Below the pieces are notes generated by a model. The model ran no database searches. It saw nothing but the letters and a program-made list of their open reading frames with translations, and was not told the origin of the DNA. Position numbers and translations under genes: made by a program. A stretch of 64,000 bases of DNA, from positions 40,088-104,087 of the forward strand of contig NZ_JAPYZV010000012.1 in assembly GCF_027812955.1 (NCBI RefSeq). The letters are read 5' to 3'. Positions 36,125-44,800 of this stretch are shown piece after piece. Origin of the DNA: Pedococcus sp. 5OH_020 (lineage in GTDB: Bacteria; Actinomycetota; Actinomycetes; Actinomycetales; Dermatophilaceae). Position 1 is the first letter of the stretch. Each line of letters starts with the position of its first letter.

Positions 36125-36202
36125 TCATTTCTGGGCTGTTCCAGGCGGATCGACGGTCGGGGATGCCCGACGCCGACCGTCGAGTGTTCACGTCAGGAAG
36201 CA

Positions 36203-36231
36203 TTGCAAATATCCCATAGTTTAGGATATCG
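36203..36231 (+). promoter_or_regulatory. IclR-regulon promoter D (ADH-ALDH operon)
   Basis: Plus strand: TTGCAA (36203-36208), 17 bp, ATATCG (36226-36231). Operator TCCCA-N5-TAGGA at 36212-36226. The nearest clear plus-strand gene is the ADH at 36595, giving an untranslated leader of about 355 bp; no gene can be supported in it. Confidence 0.6.
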
Positions 36232-36594
36232 TGCACCTGAGGTGGGGTGCAGCGACGGCCCTGTCACCGGCGATTCCGACGTCTGTGCGAGGAGCGATGG
36301 TAGGTCCAGCGGCGCAGGCACGTCGGTGGTCGTTGAGCGGCTGCTGCCCCAACGTGAAGGCCGAACATCGAAGCAAAGGTGCTGAGACTATGACTGGGCG
36401 CGGCTCATGAGCAGGATGCGTTTTTCTCTCGGCTCGGTCACCGGTGGATCGTTCTTCGGTCGTCTCCTGATCGCCGTTGGTCTTGACGGCGCGATCGTCC
36501 GCATGGACGACACGTTCACACCCGAGGCCGCGGCGATGGTCTATGACGCGGTCTCGTGCCGGCGCCAGTCCAGGGTCTCGTGGGAAGGTTCATC

Positions 36595-37626
36595 ATGAAG
36601 GCCGTGTACTTCCTGGGCGAAGGCAAACTCGAGATCCGCGAGCAGCCAGACCCGGTACCTGGACCAGATGAGGTGCTCGTCCGGCTGAAAGCTTCCGGCA
36701 TGTGCGGCAGCGATCTGCACCACTTGCATGGCCCCGCGCGTACCGGGTCGGAACTGGTCATCGAGGGTCACGAACCCTGCGGCGTCGTCGAGTCCGTCGG
36801 GTCCGCCGTGCGCCCCAGCGAGGCTGCCCCAAGCGATCGGGTCATGGTGCACCACTACGACGGCTGCCGAACGTGCACTCACTGTCGCGCGGGGTGGACC
36901 CAATACTGCGCGAACGGGCGCCGGGTCTTCGGCGGGTTGAACGCAGACGGGGGGCACGCGAACTTCATCCGGGTTCCGGCCCACACGCTCATCAAGCTGC
37001 CCGACTCGTTGTCGTTCAAGACCGGCGCTGCCATCTCCTGCGGCACGGGTACGGCGTTCGGGGCCATCAAGCGAGTCGGACTGTCCGCCGACGACACCGT
37101 CGCCGTCTTCGGTCAGGGGCCAGTTGGGCTGAGTGTCACCCTGCTGGCCAAGGCTTTCGGAGCGCGCGTCATCGCGATCGACGTTGAGGACTCGCGACTC
37201 GCCATGGCTGAGAAGTTCGGAGCCGACCACCTCCTGAACGGCCGCGAGCAAGACGTCGTGGCTGCCGTCCGCGCCTTGACGCGTGACGGGGACGGGGCGG
37301 ACAAGGCCATCGAATGCAGCGGCAGCGCATTGGCGCGCCGCCAGTCGATCGAGGCGGTCCGTCCGTGGGGAACGGCCTGCATGGTGGGCGTGTCCCCTGG
37401 TCCCGTCGAGGTGGACAGCGATGAGCTCATCGCCCACCACAAGACCGTCCTGGGCTCGCTGACGTTCGGCAAGAACGAACAGCAGGCGTGCGCTGCTTTC
37501 GTGGCGGAGCGAGGTTTGGACGTGGAGTCACTCTTCACGAACGAGTTCCGGCTGGATGAGGCGGAGCAGGCATACGAGTTGTTCGACCAACGCAAGATAG
37601 GCAAGGGCGTCTTCGTCTTCGACTGA
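36595..37626 (+). CDS. Zinc-dependent alcohol/polyol dehydrogenase
   Basis: 343 residues from ATG 36595 after a GGGAAGG ribosome site. Catalytic zinc Cys in ASGMCGSDLH, GHEPCG, and structural-zinc cysteines in CRTCTHCRAGWTQYC. Rossmann motif GQGPVGLSVTLLAK, with an acidic residue in AIDVED indicating NAD+. The pattern is threonine dehydrogenase/sorbitol-dehydrogenase-like MDR. It is separated by 30 bp from the aldehyde dehydrogenase at 37657; alcohol-to-aldehyde-to-acid oxidation by the pair is the obvious reading. Confidence 0.92.
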   Translation: MKAVYFLGEGKLEIREQPDPVPGPDEVLVRLKASGMCGSDLHHLHGPARTGSELVIEGHEPCGVVESVGSAVRPSEAAPSDRVMVHHYDGCRTCTHCRAGWTQYCANGRRVFGGLNADGGHANFIRVPAHTLIKLPDSLSFKTGAAISCGTGTAFGAIKRVGLSADDTVAVFGQGPVGLSVTLLAKAFGARVIAIDVEDSRLAMAEKFGADHLLNGREQDVVAAVRALTRDGDGADKAIECSGSALARRQSIEAVRPWGTACMVGVSPGPVEVDSDELIAHHKTVLGSLTFGKNEQQACAAFVAERGLDVESLFTNEFRLDEAEQAYELFDQRKIGKGVFVFD

Positions 37627-37656
37627 GACGGCGTCTGCCTCAGTGAGAGGAAAGCA

Positions 37657-39156
37657 GTGACCACGACCCAACAGAGTTTCGCTCCTGATGAGCAGGCGCA
37701 GCAGTTCCTGTCCCGCGAAGTGCACCACCTCTTCGTTGACGGCGAACTGGTCCCCGCGTCGTCGGGGCAGACCATGACCACAGTCAACCCGTCCTCCGGG
37801 CAAGTTCTCGCGACTTTGGCTGCCGGCGAAAGCACTGACGTCGACCGCGCTGTCAGCGCTGCACGTCGGGCGTTCACGGGGCCCTGGAGCAGGTGGACTC
37901 CGTACGAGCGGCAGGCTCTGCTGACCCGCATCGCAGCCGTGTTGGACGAGCGGTTCGAAGAGCTCGTCGAGATCGAGGCTTTGGACATGGGCGCGCCCGT
38001 GTCGCGGCTGCGGAACAGCAAATCCGCGCTGATGAAGATGTTGGCGTTCTTCGCCGGTCAAGCCACCAACATCACCGGTGAGACATTGCCGAATGGCATC
38101 CCCGGGAACGTGGCCACGATGACCCTGAGAGCGCCGGTCGGGGTCATCGGCGGCATCATCCCGTGGAACGGTCCGCTGGGGGGTCAGTTCTGGATCATCG
38201 GTGCGGTCCTCGCCAGCGGATGCACGACGGTTCTGAAGCCGGCTGAGGACGCCTCGTTGTCGGTTCTGCGGGTGGCTGAGATTCTGCATGAGGTCGGTGT
38301 CCCGGCAGGGGTGGTCAATGTCGTGACCGGCACTGGCGCTGTGGCGGGCAACGCCCTGGCGGCGCATCCGGACGTCGACCGCATCGCCTTCACCGGGTCG
38401 ACCGAGACGGGCAGGCGCATCATCGAGGCGTCAAAGGTGAACATCAAGAAGCTTCAGCTCGAGCTGGGTGGCAAGTCCGCCGACATCGTCTGCTCGTCGG
38501 CGGACCTGAATGCCGCGGTGCCCGGGGCGGCAATGGGTGTTTTCGCCAACTCGGGTCAGATCTGCTTCGCCGGGACGCGTGTGCTGGTCCAGCGGCCCAT
38601 CGTCGACCAGTTCACCGAACGACTGCTGGAGTTCATGGAGACCCTCCGCGTCGGGCACAGCCTGGACGCGCAGGCGGCGCTCGGCCCGGTCATCTCCCAG
38701 CCGCAGCTGGACAAGGTGCTGTCGTACATCGACATCGGCCGGGATGAGGGCGCCGAGCTGCTGAGCGGTGGAGAACGCCTCGGCGGGGAGCTCGGAGACG
38801 GCTACTTCATGGCACCGAGCGTCTTCAGTGGGGTGACGAACCAGATGCGGATCGCCCGCGAGGAGATCTTCGGGCCGGTGCTGTCAATCCTGCCGTTCGA
38901 CGACCTGGACGAGGCCATCGCCATCGCCAACGACAGCGACTTCGGGCTGGGTGGGGCCGTCTGGTCGCAGAACCTGTCGACCGCGATGCGGGTCGTTAAC
39001 GGTGTGCACACGGGTACCATGTGGGTGAACTGCTACGGCTACATCGACCCGCTGGTCGGCTTTGGCGGCACCAAGCTGAGTGGGTATGGCGCCAAGGGCA
39101 GTGCTGCGCACATGGACACCTACCTGTACACGAAGTGCGTCTACATGCAGCTCTAG
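37657..39156 (+). CDS. Aldehyde dehydrogenase
   Basis: 499 residues from GTG 37657, preceded by GAGAGGAAAG. Catalytic residues: ELGGKSADIV (Glu), NSGQICFAGTR (Cys), FTGSTETG. C-terminal motif GFGGTKLSGYGAKGS. Similar in type to phenylacetaldehyde/betaine-aldehyde dehydrogenases but distinct from the ALDHs at 6058 and 33650. Second gene of the plus-strand operon with the ADH; the regulator gene follows after a 75-bp gap with its own promoter. Confidence 0.93.
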   Translation: MTTTQQSFAPDEQAQQFLSREVHHLFVDGELVPASSGQTMTTVNPSSGQVLATLAAGESTDVDRAVSAARRAFTGPWSRWTPYERQALLTRIAAVLDERFEELVEIEALDMGAPVSRLRNSKSALMKMLAFFAGQATNITGETLPNGIPGNVATMTLRAPVGVIGGIIPWNGPLGGQFWIIGAVLASGCTTVLKPAEDASLSVLRVAEILHEVGVPAGVVNVVTGTGAVAGNALAAHPDVDRIAFTGSTETGRRIIEASKVNIKKLQLELGGKSADIVCSSADLNAAVPGAAMGVFANSGQICFAGTRVLVQRPIVDQFTERLLEFMETLRVGHSLDAQAALGPVISQPQLDKVLSYIDIGRDEGAELLSGGERLGGELGDGYFMAPSVFSGVTNQMRIAREEIFGPVLSILPFDDLDEAIAIANDSDFGLGGAVWSQNLSTAMRVVNGVHTGTMWVNCYGYIDPLVGFGGTKLSGYGAKGSAAHMDTYLYTKCVYMQL

Positions 39157-39194
39157 TGCCGTCTGACTATGCGCGAATAGGTCGCCACCGACAG

Positions 39195-39223
39195 TTGACA
39201 GTATCCCAAATAATGGGATATGT
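39195..39223 (+). promoter_or_regulatory. IclR-regulon promoter F (autoregulation)
   Basis: Plus strand: TTGACA (39195-39200), 17 bp, ATATGT (39218-39223). Spacer operator TCCCA-N5-TGGGA at 39204-39218, flanked by TAT/ATA. Immediately before the IclR gene, implying self-control. The -10 overlaps an ATG at 39220, so translation must begin downstream. Confidence 0.82.
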
Positions 39224-39231
39224 ATGTGTGT

Positions 39232-40032
39232 ATGACAGTGGTGGAAGAGGGCGCCAGCAGCCTGGCAAAGACGTTTCAGATCCTCGATCTGTTCACCGAG
39301 GCTGAGCCCGTGTGGTCGACGGCGGCAATCATTGACGCGTTGGACGCCACGAGGTCGACGGCGTATCGCTACATCAAGGCGCTGCACGACGCGGGTTTGC
39401 TCGCGTCGGTCCAGAATGGCTCCTACAGTCTTGGGCCCCGAATCATCGAGATGGACCTGAACCTTCGGTTGACCGACCCCTTGCTGCTGGCGAGCCATGG
39501 CGTGCTGGAGGACCTGGTGGAGCAGATCGGGCACTCCGCCCTCCTGTGTACCGCGTACAGGGACTCCGTGCTTTGCATCGGAGAGTTTCGTGCCCCAAAC
39601 AGCCCCGCTAACCGCTTTACCCGAGGGCAGCGGCGTTCGTTGTTTCAGGGAGCGGTATCCAAGGTCATCCTGGCGTACCTTCCGCATTACAGGTTGAAGG
39701 CGATCTACCCGCGACAGGCCGGCGACATCGATGAGGCCGGGCTCGGCAGCACCTGGAAGGAGTTTCGGACCACCCTGGGTGACATCAAGAAGCGTGGTTA
39801 CCACGTGACTCATGGCGAGTTCAATCCCGGTGTCATCGGCGTTGCCGCGCCTGTCCTAAGCAATCAGCGAACTGCTTTGGGCAGTGTCGGTGTCGCTTGG
39901 GCCGAGCATGAGCGTCAGGACATTCACCTGGAACGGGCCATCGAGGCGGTCAAGGATGCCGCAGCCACGATTTCGGGGCGGCTGATGCAGGAAGAGGCTG
40001 GACCGGGCGCGGCGACCGTTGCCGCCAGGTGA
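39232..40032 (+). CDS. IclR-family transcriptional regulator
   Basis: 266 residues from ATG 39232 (MTVVEEGASSLAKTF). N-terminal winged HTH (IIDALDATRSTAYRYIKALHDAGLL) and C-terminal IclR effector domain with RGQRRSLFQGAVSKVILAYL and GEFNPGVIGVAAPVL. IclR proteins bind small organic acids or aromatic/sugar intermediates. The promoter -10 ends at 39223, so a transcript starting at about 39230 would place ATG 39232 at the 5' end (leaderless). The gene lies amid six promoters sharing one operator, one of them its own, and is the only regulator in the island. Confidence 0.92.
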   Translation: MTVVEEGASSLAKTFQILDLFTEAEPVWSTAAIIDALDATRSTAYRYIKALHDAGLLASVQNGSYSLGPRIIEMDLNLRLTDPLLLASHGVLEDLVEQIGHSALLCTAYRDSVLCIGEFRAPNSPANRFTRGQRRSLFQGAVSKVILAYLPHYRLKAIYPRQAGDIDEAGLGSTWKEFRTTLGDIKKRGYHVTHGEFNPGVIGVAAPVLSNQRTALGSVGVAWAEHERQDIHLERAIEAVKDAAATISGRLMQEEAGPGAATVAAR

Positions 40033-40098
40033 GCACCAGCTCATTGAGCGCCGCCGGCGAACCTTGCGCCGAGCATGCAGCGGCGTGAGCGTCCCGTG

Positions 40099-41465
40099 GA
40101 GTGGTGGGCTTTGGGGTGGATCGGCGGGGCTCCGTAGGTAAAGGGGCCATCGGCGAGATCTTCGGTGTGAACGGCCAAGCACACATCGAAGAGGAGTCCA
40201 CCGATGGCCCTACCCCAGTCTGCCCTGTCCGAGTTGCTTGAAGCGTTCCGTGCCGGTGATGGCGTGGACCTGATCCGTGAGTCGGTTCGGGTCGCGTTGC
40301 AGGAGATGATCGAGCTCGAGACGACCGAACGGATCGGCGCGGCGCCCTATGAACGCACCGAGTCCCGCATCACCGAGCGCAACGGCCACCGCCCGCGGAT
40401 GCTGACCACCAAGGCCGGGGACGTCGAGCTGCGGATCCCCAAGCTGCGCAAGGGATCCTTCCTGCCGGTGATCCTCGAGCCGCGGCGCCGCATCGACCAG
40501 GCGCTGTATGCGGTGGTGATGGAGGCCTACGTCCACGGTGTCTCGACCCGCGCCGTGGACGACCTGGTCGAGGCCATGGGCGCGGACGCCGGGATCTCCA
40601 AGTCCGAGGTCTCCCGGATCTGCGTCGGCATCGACGAGCAGGTCGGCGCATTCCGCACCCGGTCCCTGGAGCACACCGAGTTCCCCTACGTCTACCTCGA
40701 CGCGACCTACCTCAACGTCCGCAACACCACCCGTCAGGTGGTCTCGATGGCGGTCGTGGTGGCCACCGGGATCGCCGCTGACGGCTCCCGGGAGGTGCTG
40801 GGGCTCGACGTCGGCGACAGCGAGGACGAGACGTTCTGGCGCGGCTTCCTTACCGCGCTCAAGCAGCGCGGCCTGCACGGGGTGAAGCTGGTGATCAGCG
40901 ACCAGCACGCCGGGCTCGTCGCAGCGTTGAAGCGGTCCTTCCAAGGTGCCGGGCACCAACGCTGCCGGGTCCACTTCGTCCGCAATCTGCTGGCCCACGT
41001 TCCCAAGTCCCACGCCGACATGGTCGCGGCGGTGTTCCGCACCATCTTCGCCCAGCCCGACGCCGCGGCGGTCAGCGCCACCTGGGACGAGATCCGTGAC
41101 CAGCTCGCCAAGTCCTTTCCCAAGATCGGACCGCTGATGGACGAGGCAAAGGCCGAGGTCACCGCCTTCACCCTCTTCCCGCGAGCTCATTGGCAGAAGA
41201 TCTGGTCGACCAACCCCCTCGAGCGGGTCAACAAGGAGATCAAGCGCCGCTCCCGCGTGGTCGGGATCTTCCCTAACCCCGCCGCCGTGATCAGGCTCGT
41301 GGGAGCCGTCCTGGCCGACATGCACGACGAATGGCAAGCCGGCGACCGCCGCTACCTCTCCGAGGGATCCATGGCGCTGCTCTACCCCGACAGCGATACT
41401 GGTGACATCGCCGCGATCGACAGCGGCGCATAGGCACCGAGGATCAACCTCGAAGCCCACCACTC
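40099..41465 (+). mobile_element. IS256-family insertion sequence
   Basis: 1367 bp bounded by 24-bp terminal inverted repeats with three mismatches (left 40099-40122 begins GAGTGGTGGGCTT; right 41442-41465 ends CACCACTC). One transposase gene fills it. No matching 8-9 bp target duplication is visible next to either end (GTCCCGTG versus AGCGGGGC), so one flank may have been rearranged after insertion. Confidence 0.88.
40204..41433 (+). CDS. IS256-family transposase
   Basis: 409 residues, full length. The DDE residues are visible in YVYLDATYLNVR, VISDQHAGLVAAL and NPLERVNKEIKRR. HRCRVHF-like loop (GAGHQRCRVHFVRNLL) precedes the helical insertion as expected. The reading frame is intact, so the element may still be active. 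The long open frame on the opposite strand is a codon-bias shadow. Confidence 0.95.
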   Translation: MALPQSALSELLEAFRAGDGVDLIRESVRVALQEMIELETTERIGAAPYERTESRITERNGHRPRMLTTKAGDVELRIPKLRKGSFLPVILEPRRRIDQALYAVVMEAYVHGVSTRAVDDLVEAMGADAGISKSEVSRICVGIDEQVGAFRTRSLEHTEFPYVYLDATYLNVRNTTRQVVSMAVVVATGIAADGSREVLGLDVGDSEDETFWRGFLTALKQRGLHGVKLVISDQHAGLVAALKRSFQGAGHQRCRVHFVRNLLAHVPKSHADMVAAVFRTIFAQPDAAAVSATWDEIRDQLAKSFPKIGPLMDEAKAEVTAFTLFPRAHWQKIWSTNPLERVNKEIKRRSRVVGIFPNPAAVIRLVGAVLADMHDEWQAGDRRYLSEGSMALLYPDSDTGDIAAIDSGA

Positions 41466-41586
41466 AGCGGGGCTCTGCCTGCAGCGGCCCCGTCAGTGCG
41501 ACATCCAGGTCGCGGCCACGAACGATGAGCGTGCTGCGTCCGGCTAGGCGCGAATGAGGCGGTGTCGCCCCGGGTTGGCTGGCCAA

Positions 41587-42042
41587 CTACCCGATCTGCA
41601 GCGCCTTCAGCAGGTGTGGATTGTTGGTCACGGCGGAGGACGACATGGCCGGCTCACCTGCTGCGACCCCGATTTGGTCGTCCCACTCAACCTCGAACAG
41701 CCATGGCCACGCTTCCGCCTCGTCGACGATCCGAGCCAACATGGCGGCCAGCTTGGGGAATTTGTCGAGCGGAACGGTCACGACGAGTACTTCGCGCCCG
41801 TCGACGTTCCATGTTGTGTCCAGGTCGAACGCTGCAGCAGCGACGTGGAAAATCGCGGCCTCGATCCAGTCGCCGCGTCCGCGTCCGCACCCGCTTCCCC
41901 ACGCGTCGCACTGCCATGCGACCTCGGTTGCGGAAACTGCTTTGGCGCTGCTGTTCCAAAGCGAGTCCAGCCAGCATGCGGCGCCGAACACGTCACCTGC
42001 TGCAGCGACAGTCTGAGCTGGAATGACCTGTAAGTCGTTCAT
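41587..42042 (-). CDS. Hypothetical protein
   Basis: 151 residues from ATG 42042, preceded by an AGGAG-like GAACAAGGAGCAAACCC ribosome site. The composition is Trp/Ala-rich with no recognised domain (AACWLDSLW, WQCDAWGSGC, TWNVDGREVLVVTVPLDKF). A strand-loop-strand section DGREVLVVTVPLDKF followed by a helix could be a ferredoxin-like half. Last minus gene of the island before the IS element. Function unknown. Confidence 0.5.
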   Translation of the reverse strand: MNDLQVIPAQTVAAAGDVFGAACWLDSLWNSSAKAVSATEVAWQCDAWGSGCGRGRGDWIEAAIFHVAAAAFDLDTTWNVDGREVLVVTVPLDKFPKLAAMLARIVDEAEAWPWLFEVEWDDQIGVAAGEPAMSSSAVTNNPHLLKALQIG

Positions 42043-42279
42043 GGGTTTGCTCCTTGTTCGAGGCGGCGCCTGGCGCGCCACGCCAAAGGGACGGTTCTCG
42101 GGGAGCCAGATTGCGCATCCAGGGCGTCTGCGCTTGCTTGACTGATCAGCCCCGGCTCTGCGCGCTTGAGTTGCCGTCGCGCAGGGGAAGTGTTCTGCGC
42201 GGGCAGCATTGCCGAACAAGGCATGAGCGGTGCTGCAAGGGTCCGTGGCTCGCTTGGACCGACGACGGCTGCCAAGCCT

Positions 42280-43662
42280 TCAACCCAGGAGTTCGACCAG
42301 GTCCGCGCAGTTCTCCATGCTCTCGAGGTGTTGGGCCGCGTGCAGAGCTTGCCTGGTTCGTTGCGCCGAGGGCGGCGCAATGCTGACGCTGGCGCAGGCG
42401 GCGAACTTGCGCCCAAGGTCCTCCCAGGTCAACGGGCTCTCGGAGCTCCCGGGGATGTCATGCCCAGTCCGCGCATAGCGCTGTCCGTTGTGCAGGACGA
42501 CCTCGACACGACCAGGTGGCAGGTCCAGCTCCCAGTTCAATGACGCATCTGGCTCAGGCATCACCTTGTGCGCCATGTCCAGCACTTCGGGCGAGCGCAG
42601 TCCGTCTAAGGAGAAGTCCGTGATGCCAACGCCCCTACGGACGGCTGCCACCGCGACAAGGAACGGCAGGCTGAACTTGGCGTCGACGATCGTTGCCGGC
42701 TGCCTGCGCGCGTCCAGGGGCTCACACATCAGCTGGTGGTAGTCGCCGACGTGGACACGCAATTGAGAAATGTCGATCGGGGCGATGTTGTGATCGACCA
42801 TGAGACCGATGGTGGCGCTGATGTGGCTGTGCGCTGTTCCGACCGCAGGCCACATCTTGTACAGGGTCGTGGACCCTTGGAAGTCTTTGCCGAGGTCGGT
42901 CAGCATTGCGTCCCGGTCGTAGTTGCCTCCGAAGTATGTGGCGAAGACTCCGTACTCGCCTTCGAAGAGCCGGTCGACTCCGGTCACGCCCTTGTCGGCC
43001 ATGAGCGTGGCGAGAACGGCGCCCTTGGCGGAGAAGCCGGCGTACAGGGCGCGCAGGTTGCTTCCCGTGCCGGCCACCACCTCCATGACTCCACTGGACT
43101 GCATGCTGGCGATGCCCAATGCGTGCTTCACCTGAGTCGCGGTCAGGTTGAGGATGCTGCTGGCGGCGGCAGTGGCGGCATACACTCCGAGGACGGTCGA
43201 CAGGTTCCAGTCCTTGCGCCATCCGACGTTGCGTCGGAGCCGTGCGAAGACGTCCTGCCCGAGAGCCACTGCCGTGATGAGCTCCTTGCCTGTGACAGTG
43301 CCGCGGCGCTCGGCGACGGCCAGGACGGCCGGGACGATGGAGCTCGCACTGTGCTGTCCCCAAGGGGTCTGGTCATCGAAGTCGAGGCAGTGAGCCATGG
43401 CGCCGTTGGCGAATGCTGCAGCCAACGCGGGCACCCTGTCCCCGAACGCGAGAACGGTCGACTCCGGGCGCCCACCCGCTTCCAGGACCAGCTCGACGAC
43501 TCCTTGGACGGCCGGTTCCATTCCGCTGGCGGCGAGGATGACCCCGACCGTGTCGAGGACGCTCTTCTTGGCTGCTTCGACGGCTGCGGCAGGCAGCTGG
43601 TCGTACGTGGTGGCTGCGATGTGGGCAGCGAGGTGCTCGACCAAGTCCGCGTCGGTGGTCAT
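42280..43662 (-). CDS. MmgE/PrpD-family protein
   Basis: 460 residues, full-length MmgE/PrpD: TVGVILAASGMEPAV, the region AMAHCLDFDDQTP (family HxLDFDD motif), ALGQDVFARLRRNVG and KMWPAVGTAHSHI (family K-P/C..H). The family includes 2-methylcitrate dehydratase and itaconate decarboxylase; members in catabolic clusters dehydrate or decarboxylate hydroxy-dicarboxylates. Start overlaps the stop of the NTF2-like gene (TAATG). Exact substrate cannot be read, but the island's other enzymes make hydroxy acids plausible. Confidence 0.88.
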   Translation of the reverse strand: MTTDADLVEHLAAHIAATTYDQLPAAAVEAAKKSVLDTVGVILAASGMEPAVQGVVELVLEAGGRPESTVLAFGDRVPALAAAFANGAMAHCLDFDDQTPWGQHSASSIVPAVLAVAERRGTVTGKELITAVALGQDVFARLRRNVGWRKDWNLSTVLGVYAATAAASSILNLTATQVKHALGIASMQSSGVMEVVAGTGSNLRALYAGFSAKGAVLATLMADKGVTGVDRLFEGEYGVFATYFGGNYDRDAMLTDLGKDFQGSTTLYKMWPAVGTAHSHISATIGLMVDHNIAPIDISQLRVHVGDYHQLMCEPLDARRQPATIVDAKFSLPFLVAVAAVRRGVGITDFSLDGLRSPEVLDMAHKVMPEPDASLNWELDLPPGRVEVVLHNGQRYARTGHDIPGSSESPLTWEDLGRKFAACASVSIAPPSAQRTRQALHAAQHLESMENCADLVELLG

Positions 43663-44084
43663 TACATGGCCGCGGTGGAACCGGCAGCGCCGTAGCGTTC
43701 GCGCGCAAGCGCGGCGTCAACGGGTGCGTTGTCCACGTAGATCCGCTGGTCGGTGAACTTGCCCTCGACGATGGTCAGGACCGTGCACGCGGGGATGGCT
43801 ACCTGCTGCCCGTCGAACAGGTTCCAAAACCCGACGGACTCGTACACGACCACGCCGTTGTCGAGCTCCCAGAGGTTGACCAGGTCGTGATGCAACGACC
43901 GGACAGTGCCGAGGACAGTAGTCATTGTGTCGATGACGTTCTGCCGACCGGTGATGGTGGGGCTGTTGCCGAACGTGAGCGTCATATCGTCGGCGTAGTA
44001 GGAGCCGAACTTGGCTGGGTCGCCTGATTCCATGGCCGCGTAGTAGTCGGTGAGCAGGTCCGCAGCCGGCCGGTTCGTGGTCAT
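43662..44084 (-). CDS. NTF2-like (SnoaL-type) protein
   Basis: 140 residues of the NTF2-like alpha+beta barrel: DYYAAMESGDPAKFGSYYAD, LTFGNSPTITGRQNVID, VVYESVGFWNLFDGQQVAIP and the C-terminal IVEGKFTDQRIYVDN. Such proteins are often small isomerases, dehydratases or binding proteins. Its stop codon overlaps the PrpD start, indicating coupled translation. Reaction unassigned. Confidence 0.88.
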   Translation of the reverse strand: MTTNRPAADLLTDYYAAMESGDPAKFGSYYADDMTLTFGNSPTITGRQNVIDTMTTVLGTVRSLHHDLVNLWELDNGVVVYESVGFWNLFDGQQVAIPACTVLTIVEGKFTDQRIYVDNAPVDAALARERYGAAGSTAAM

Positions 44085-44196
44085 GTTGAGCTCCTTGCGG
44101 ACGGTCGGGGCGCGCGCCCGGTGTCAGGTCATGGTGTCGTGCTGGTCCTGCGGTTGGTGGGACGTCACGTGACGCCATCGCGGGAGCGTCCTAGTC

Positions 44197-44646
44197 TCAC
44201 CTCGCGAGGGGAAAGGACGTGTACAGGAACGTGGCGTCCTCGTCGTGACGGTTCCGCAGGTCGTGCACGCTGGCCGGCAGGACGATGGTGTCGCCTGCGC
44301 CCAGGACCACGTCACCGTCCTCCAGGATGATGTCGAGCCGCCCACTCAGCATCGTGATGACGTGCATCGAGTCGTCGTAGTGAAGGTCAACCGGCCGGTC
44401 GGAGGGGGCTGGTGGCACGGTGAGCACCCTGACTACTCCCCCGGCCGGAGGCGCGGCCAGCCCCACAACCTCGTCGCGCGCGCCGTCGTCGTCGAGCCGC
44501 GCCGGGACCTCGGCCTGCCACCACACCTCCTCGATGGTGACACCGGTTGGCGGGTGCGCCAGCGCCATGTCGCGGGCGTCGCGCGCGACGCCTGACCGTC
44601 CCTCGGCGTCGACACCGACGACAACTCGCCTGTGGGACGAAACCAT
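44197..44646 (-). CDS. Small cupin-domain protein (paralog 3 of 3)
   Basis: 149 residues. The start RRVVVGVDAEGRSGVARD and PPAGG, then LHYDDSMHVITMLSG and AGDTIVLPASVHDLRNRH place it with the cupins at 166 and 21254. It is more diverged: the HQTDTVD motif has become HYDDSMHV and the second-motif histidine is retained. Lies between the NTF2-like gene and the bicupin-like gene on one strand. Confidence 0.82.
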   Translation of the reverse strand: MVSSHRRVVVGVDAEGRSGVARDARDMALAHPPTGVTIEEVWWQAEVPARLDDDGARDEVVGLAAPPAGGVVRVLTVPPAPSDRPVDLHYDDSMHVITMLSGRLDIILEDGDVVLGAGDTIVLPASVHDLRNRHDEDATFLYTSFPLAR

Positions 44647-44800
44647 CGTTGGACTCCTTTACCGGCAGCCCACCCAGACCACACCGTCAGCCCAGGGGTG
44701 TCTCCCGAGTTTGCTGATGTGGTCAGGTGAAGGCAAGCCGCGGCTGTGGTGTGTGTTGAGCCAGCTGCTGAGTTGGTGGGGCAAGGCAGCTCCACGTCGG

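Noticed and set aside
36407..36598. A 63-codon plus-strand frame between promoter D and the ADH gene
   Set aside because: No ribosome site, no motif and overlap with the ADH start; not enough support for a gene.
40210..41463. A 417-codon frame antisense to the IS256 transposase
   Set aside because: Transposase on the plus strand has DDE motifs; the antisense frame has none.
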